64,000 bases of DNA from Metellina segmentata (Eukaryota > Arthropoda > Arachnida > Araneae > Tetragnathidae): the NCBI GenBank assembly GCA_947359465.1, contig OX375876.1, positions 87,264,184-87,328,183 on the forward strand. The letters are read 5' to 3'. A program made the translations under genes and the position numbers. The notes beneath the pieces are model-generated. The model was given only the letters and a program-made list of their open reading frames with translations, was not told the DNA's origin and did not search any database. Below are positions 58,874-64,000 of this stretch, in pieces. Each line of letters starts with the position of its first letter. The stretch's first letter is position 1.

Positions 58874-59936
58874 AGCTTGCTTAAACATATAGATCAGTGC
58901 CTTCTCCGAAAGCATTAATCTTTGAAGTACTGAGAGTGAAGCAGATTTGTGTATTACCCTAATTTAATACATTGAAAACCTGCAACTTACACCTACCAAG
59001 AGAAATTAATAATCTATTCAACACACTTATTGGAAGTTACACATTTTATAATATCAAAATAAGGAAATGGTTATTGATGTTACTAATCCCCCTTGGTCAA
59101 AGTGAACCAGAACAAAAAGCCGTGTTTTTCAAGTTGCAGTGACCAACTGTTCATCTGGGAACTGTCCAACAGACACCAATAGAATACGAAATTTGGGAAG
59201 AGGTTGCGAAACAAGGACAAGTATTGTAAGGTTCTTAATTTCTCAAACAAGTCATATTTCTGGTGTGCTGTTTCTGAGTCTGCTGATTCAGGGTGTCTAC
59301 TGGTCCCGAAAGTATTCCGAAAACGAAAAACAGGTCCCTAAAATTCATCTCTTTATTATCAAAAAAAAGTCCATTTATGGATGGTAGAAAAAAAAATTAA
59401 GACCAAAACAAAAGGTGGCTGCAGATAAACTTAAACAAGTGAAAATAAGAAAATTGCAAATAATGCAAACTGAAAAGAAAATGGTGTAACTTCCCCACTC
59501 CATCCACACTCGGAGACAGTTTTTTAAATACACAAATTGATATATAATTTTTTTACTGACTTTATTTGATGCATAAAACATAAAAAATTTATATTATGAA
59601 ATATTTTAAAAGTAATTGATTTTTTAAATTTTTATTAAAATTGCAAGTATTTAGAAAACAAGTATAATGAATATAATATAGAGTATTTGCTTAATGTTCA
59701 TCTACTTTGACATGATTTTATGGTTTGTCTTTATTTTCAACATTTTATTTAGAAAACAGCTTTTTAAAGCTGACATGACACTAGTCCTCTTTTCTCGAGA
59801 TTAGACTAAGCAATAAAAAAAGTGATTACATAATTGCATCTAGCTGACCCACATAATCATGTAAAATCAGATCTGTTGGCTTCTACTTAAAGCTATCAGG
59901 GAAGGCATGATAGGAGGAGGCGTTGCTTGATAACAA
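58874..59936. other. Intergenic, nothing recognised
   Basis: AT-rich. A CAGGGTGTCTACTGGTCC start at 59288 resembles a hAT-type MITE end, but no partner end was found. Confidence 0.35.
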
Positions 59937-60142
59937 ATAACAAGTTTATTAATTAAATGACATCACGAATACAAAGCGGACCACACGAGAGAGTACGTTA
60001 AGTGTGTCCATACTCATACATACGTTCTCGCTCTCTCTCTCTCTCTGATACAATCGTCATTACAAATCCCGTGCATACGTTTGATGACTCTAGCGCCATC
60101 TATTGACCGTTAAAATTATTGTGCTACAAATAAGAATATAAC
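59937..60142 (-). repeat. Candidate 3' LTR of the Ty3/gypsy element
   Basis: On the minus strand this runs from TGTTATATTC to GTTATCA. It contains an AATAAA (complement of 59945-59950) near its end and a (GA)8 tract (60031-60046). It lies about 420 bp downstream of the polyprotein stop. The other LTR is outside the window, so the ends are a best guess; a clear polypurine tract was not found. Confidence 0.45.
60031..60046 (+). repeat. (CT)8 microsatellite
   Basis: Perfect CT dinucleotide run inside the candidate LTR. Confidence 0.95.
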
Positions 60143-60563
60143 ATTCGGCCAGACTGACAATATAATCGTCCTCGATTGAATAACACTTACATTAATTACA
60201 TTTGCAATATCTCAGATAAATCATCTAATATAAGCAAAATGGCATCAAATACATACATACCAATTTACATCTATAGTAACATCAGATTCTAATTACTGAT
60301 TTTGTGATGTTTAACCACACTTACTGTTTCCATCTATCTTGGATTATAATAAGAAACTACAAATATTATAACATCAACTGAAATGAAATATACAGATTAA
60401 TTGACAAATACAATGAACTACTGATAGTATTCGCTCAATATGAATATATATATAAATTTTTTTTGAATACTTAATATGAATAAAATTATCAAATGCAAAA
60501 ATTTACTAACAATATTATGACGAGGACAATGCTTAAATAGGTAAAATTGAGAAAAGTCACCAA
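60143..60563 (-). other. Untranslated region between gypsy ORF and candidate LTR
   Basis: AT-rich, no coding; belongs to the retrotransposon by position. Confidence 0.4.
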
Positions 60564-63500
60564 TCATTGTCCATAACGTTCAGGTTCTTTCACTACACGC
60601 CTCGGGTTTCGTCGAGGTACAGGATCATCATCATCATCACTGCAAAGTAGTTGATTTTCATCATCATCACTAGATTCATCGGAACATCTGTATGATTTTA
60701 ACTGGCTAACATGTGCAGTTGTCGTGTAATGCCCTCTTGTGCCGTTTGCTAACAAATTGGTAACCTTGTAGGTGTCGCTTGGCAAAACATCGATGATGGT
60801 TAATGGGCCTCGATACTTCGGCTGTGTTTTGGTTGGTTGACCAGTCGCTATTGGAGATCTACGCATCACAACTATTTCTCCAACTTCATAAGTGATGGTT
60901 CCGCATTTCTTCTTGTCGTAATTTTCTTTCATCTTTTTCTGCCTGTCTTCAATACGTTTTCTCGTCGATTCCTGAAGAAGTTTTGGATTTTCGGCTTTTG
61001 TTCTTTCAAATTTTTCTTTCTTGAAAATGGTAATGATCCTATCCAATTCGGGATCTCCTCGTTGAATCATAAGGATTTGTTCCTCAACGGATATCGTAAG
61101 ATAAACTTCTAGATTCCTTTCGATCAATTCCGTCATCGTGTCATCAGCTTCTAAGGCAGGAGCCCTACTCATAGCATCCACGTGAGCCATCCTTGTACCT
61201 GGTCTGTGCTTCACTTCAAAGTCGTATTCTTGGATAAGATTGCTCCACCTAGCAATTTGAGGGTTTGTCGACTTCCTGGCGTTCATGTAGACTAAGGCTT
61301 GGCAATCTGTAACGATAGTAAATTTTATTCCGAGCAAGAATTGTCGGAGTCTGTCCAAAGTCCATACTATCGCCATCAGTTCTAGTTTACTGGAATGATA
61401 GTTCTTTTCAGCCGGTGTTGTCTTTTTGCTGACAGCGTACACTAAATTCCAGAGACCATCTGTTCCTCTTTGTAAGAGTACACCAGAGAGTCCATCAGAT
61501 GAAGCGTCGGTTTGTACCTCAGTCAATGCTTCGGGTTGGTAATGAGCAACTATCGGTTTGTTAGTTAGATTACCCTTGAGTTCTCGAAAGGCATTTTCCT
61601 GTTTTTCTGTCCATTCAAAGTTCTTGTCCTTTTGAATTAAACAAGTTAGATGTACTGCCTTCTCAGCATACTTCGGAACAAACCTTCTGAAGAAACCAGT
61701 CAAACCCAAGAAACGGCGAACTTCGTGAACATTCTTAGGTTGCGGGAACTTCTCTATAGATTCCACCTTCCTTACTCCTGGCTTTATACCTTCCTCATTG
61801 ATCACAAAACCCAAGAAGTCAACTTCCTTCTTTCCGAATTCGCATTTAGGTAATTTGAGTGTCAAGTTAGCTTTTCTTAGACAATCAAGTACTTCTCGCA
61901 ATCTTTCTACCATCTCGCACCAATTTTTGGCTGGTATCAATATATCATCCAAATAACACAAAGCTTTTGTGTTCAGTAGTGGCCCTAAGACATGGTGCAT
62001 TAACCTCTGAAACTCCGCCGGTGCATTAGCTAGTCCGAAAATCATTCTTTCAAATTGACCCGTTTCGTCCGGTGTTATAAACGCGGTTTTTAATTTCGAT
62101 TCCTCACTCAATGGTATTTGTAAATATCCGTGAGCGCAATCTAGCGTTGTGAACATTGTGGAACTTCCTAAGCATTCAAGTAAGTCATCTATTCTAGGTA
62201 ACGGGAATTTATCTTTAATTGTTTGATTGTTTAATTTTCTGTAGTCAACAACTAACCTGTGCTCCCCTGTTTTCTTTTTGACCAACAGTACCGGGCTAGC
62301 ATACGGCGAACGTGTTTCAGAGACAATACCGTTTTCCTTCCATTCCCTCACTACATCCTTGATAATCCGCCGCTCAGTTGCGTTCGTTTTATAAGGTGGT
62401 ACACTAATGGGTTTACTCCCCTCTACTTCCTTAATACTCATTTTAGTTAGCGTTGTACACCCTAATTCGCCCAATTCCAGCGCAAAGCAGTCCCTAAACT
62501 CATTCACTAATTCTAAAATTTCCCTTCTATTCTCAATTGATGTTCCATCGTCAAATTTAATTTCACTCGTTTCGATTAAACGCTTATTTTCTTTTACAAC
62601 GTTCACGTAACAACTTTCCTCCTTAACCAAACAAATGGGGTCGAATTCAACTACTCTTCCTACACATTGATTTTTCCTCAATAAAACATTCTCATTTCCC
62701 ACATTAATAATTGGAACTACGGTTTGACCATCTTTTATTTCTAACAAAGAATCACAACACCCCTTTTTTCCCTCTATAATTACCAAGCCGTCATTTCCCA
62801 TAGTCTGAGCCCTTACAAAATTCACCGAATTTCTTTCAAGTAACACTTTATTAGACGTTTTCAATTCTCTTACGTCCGAATTCTTTTCACATTCCATATT
62901 AGTAAATGGGTTATCCTCTGCATAATAAACATGAAATTTATTCCCAATGCGAGCAAACGATATGTTCTCCCGATCCAAAAATGATCTCCCAATTAACAAG
63001 TCGTGAGGTAAAGCGTCGTCCCTAACAACAAGCATTTTAATATCCTTAACTTCAACATTATCCAAAGCAATATCTACGGTTGACCTTCCTAGTGCGCGCA
63101 CCGCACATGTTTTGACGTTGCCAAATCCGTACATCACATTTGAAGCTGGTTCTATTTTTAGACCTAACTTTTTCGCTACAGAATTCCTACAAATAACGGA
63201 ATCGCTCCCAGTATCTATCAAAGCTGTGAACTCCAACGACGATTTGTTTATCCGCGCTTTTTTAACATAACATGACACTTCCCCGTCTATTCCACCCCCA
63301 CTAGTTGTAACTAAGCTGTGATCTCTTTTCGATACATTACGTTCAGTACTTCCCCCCTGTCTGTCAACACCCTGTCTAATTTGATCGCATTTGTTTTGTC
63401 TAGGACACGTTCTAGCGAAATGCGTATTTCCATTGCAAATGAAACATCTTCTATTTTTCTGTATTAGGTGCCCTTCTGTCTGCCTAATGTGTTTATTATT

Positions 63501-64000
63501 ACTTTGGTTTGTAAAACGTCCGTTACTGAAACTACGATTTGTTTTTCTTTCATACCCAGCTGCCTCATTCAGCGGTGACCTCGGTCTAGACATAACCTCG
63601 TATTTCTTTTCATACAAATTTTGATCTCCGTGTTTGAATTTTGACAGGTTACTTTCGTTTCGTACATTTTCATATTGATCTAGTTTATCCGCTAATTCTG
63701 ATGATTTGACTATTTTCACCCATTCGTCCACGAAATGTTCTTTTACTGAAACGGGAACTTTTCTTTTTAATTGATCTGTTATGATTAACTCTCTAAGGCC
63801 ATCAAAATCACTAACGTTCGTTCCGCGTAACCATTCGTCAAAGTAGTTTTGTAATTCGTACGTGAAATCTCTCCATGTATTTTTGGGTAGTTTGATATGG
63901 TCAAAGAACTTCTGTCGGAATTTATCCGGACTTAATTTGAACTTTTTTAACAGTAAATCTTTAATGTGTCCATAGTTATTTGAAAGTTCTTCCGGAACTC
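60564..64000 (-). CDS. Ty3/gypsy gag-pol polyprotein, integrase core deleted; open to window edge
   Basis: One uninterrupted minus-strand frame from the right edge to the stop at 60564 (over 1140 codons visible); the true start is outside. In order: a SCAN-like capsid segment (about 63700-63950, with SPDKFRQKFF, WLRG and DQLKRKVPVSVKEHFVDEW); a CCHC zinc knuckle CX2CX4HX4C (about 63405-63446); an aspartic protease with LIDTGSDS (about 63210); reverse transcriptase with LVDYRKLN and catalytic YLDDI (about 61945); and RNase H of the Ty3 type with TDASSDG (about 61500). The HHCC zinc domain and DDE integrase core that should follow are absent. The frame passes directly into a C-terminal GPY/F-like region with KYRGPLTIIDVLPSDTYKV (about 60770-60830) and an acidic, Arg-rich end. 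RT and RNase H look intact, but insertion of its own cDNA would need integrase from elsewhere. No stops suggests a fairly recent copy. Confidence 0.9.
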   Translation of the reverse strand, partial: VPEELSNNYGHIKDLLLKKFKLSPDKFRQKFFDHIKLPKNTWRDFTYELQNYFDEWLRGTNVSDFDGLRELIITDQLKRKVPVSVKEHFVDEWVKIVKSSELADKLDQYENVRNESNLSKFKHGDQNLYEKKYEVMSRPRSPLNEAAGYERKTNRSFSNGRFTNQSNNKHIRQTEGHLIQKNRRCFICNGNTHFARTCPRQNKCDQIRQGVDRQGGSTERNVSKRDHSLVTTSGGGIDGEVSCYVKKARINKSSLEFTALIDTGSDSVICRNSVAKKLGLKIEPASNVMYGFGNVKTCAVRALGRSTVDIALDNVEVKDIKMLVVRDDALPHDLLIGRSFLDRENISFARIGNKFHVYYAEDNPFTNMECEKNSDVRELKTSNKVLLERNSVNFVRAQTMGNDGLVIIEGKKGCCDSLLEIKDGQTVVPIINVGNENVLLRKNQCVGRVVEFDPICLVKEESCYVNVVKENKRLIETSEIKFDDGTSIENRREILELVNEFRDCFALELGELGCTTLTKMSIKEVEGSKPISVPPYKTNATERRIIKDVVREWKENGIVSETRSPYASPVLLVKKKTGEHRLVVDYRKLNNQTIKDKFPLPRIDDLLECLGSSTMFTTLDCAHGYLQIPLSEESKLKTAFITPDETGQFERMIFGLANAPAEFQRLMHHVLGPLLNTKALCYLDDILIPAKNWCEMVERLREVLDCLRKANLTLKLPKCEFGKKEVDFLGFVINEEGIKPGVRKVESIEKFPQPKNVHEVRRFLGLTGFFRRFVPKYAEKAVHLTCLIQKDKNFEWTEKQENAFRELKGNLTNKPIVAHYQPEALTEVQTDASSDGLSGVLLQRGTDGLWNLVYAVSKKTTPAEKNYHSSKLELMAIVWTLDRLRQFLLGIKFTIVTDCQALVYMNARKSTNPQIARWSNLIQEYDFEVKHRPGTRMAHVDAMSRAPALEADDTMTELIERNLEVYLTISVEEQILMIQRGDPELDRIITIFKKEKFERTKAENPKLLQESTRKRIEDRQKKMKENYDKKKCGTITYEVGEIVVMRRSPIATGQPTKTQPKYRGPLTIIDVLPSDTYKVTNLLANGTRGHYTTTAHVSQLKSYRCSDESSDDDENQLLCSDDDDDPVPRRNPRRVVKEPERYGQ

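Noticed and set aside
1..64000. CRISPR arrays, operons or bacterial-type systems
   Set aside because: Spliced genes, long introns and SINE/LINE/LTR content show eukaryotic DNA; no regular direct-repeat array was seen.

Overview
The window is AT-rich eukaryotic DNA with canonical GT-AG introns, long introns and many decayed transposable elements. Gene structure and the mix of hAT, PIF/Harbinger, Tc1/mariner, CR1-like LINE, tRNA-derived SINE and Ty3/gypsy elements suggest an arthropod with a large genome. A chelicerate is possible, but the sequence alone does not settle it.

Three host genes are supported. (1) A small CTD phosphatase of the CTDSPL/SCP family on the + strand has eight coding exons from 3176 to 33497. 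It includes a 73-nt first coding exon separated from exon 2 by an intron of about 24.45 kb; the joined frame predicts 290 aa with the DxDxT catalytic motif. (2) The 3'-terminal coding exon of a three-finger C2H2 zinc-finger gene lies on the - strand (46449-46852); its upstream exons were not found. (3) BLOC1S4 (cappuccino), a BLOC-1 subunit, lies on the + strand with five coding exons from 48791 to 57658, predicting 184 aa. Nothing shows that the three act together.

Layout: 1-2600 is nested mobile DNA (a hAT remnant broken by a SINE, plus two more SINE copies). 3000-33500 is the CTDSPL gene. Its giant first intron holds a complete but dead hAT element with an 8-bp target-site duplication (TSD), PIF/Harbinger remnants, a 1.25-kb non-autonomous hAT with perfect TSD, a Tc1 pseudogene, a TA-flanked MITE and a 3.18-kb element with arms of about 660 bp. 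33500-41700 is CTDSPL 3' UTR and non-coding DNA. 41.8-45.8 kb holds a LINE 3' end, a 49-bp SINE insertion with perfect TSD, a 175-bp foldback, and a second hAT copy inside an older SINE. The zinc-finger exon and BLOC1S4 follow. 59.9-64.0 kb is a Ty3/gypsy element on the - strand, open to the window edge; it keeps a SCAN-like gag, zinc knuckle, protease, RT and RNase H but has lost the integrase core.

No new multi-gene system is evident. The most informative observations are the nested insertions with directly readable TSDs, the long-arm element whose empty site is preserved in another repeat copy, and the gypsy open frame lacking its integrase core.
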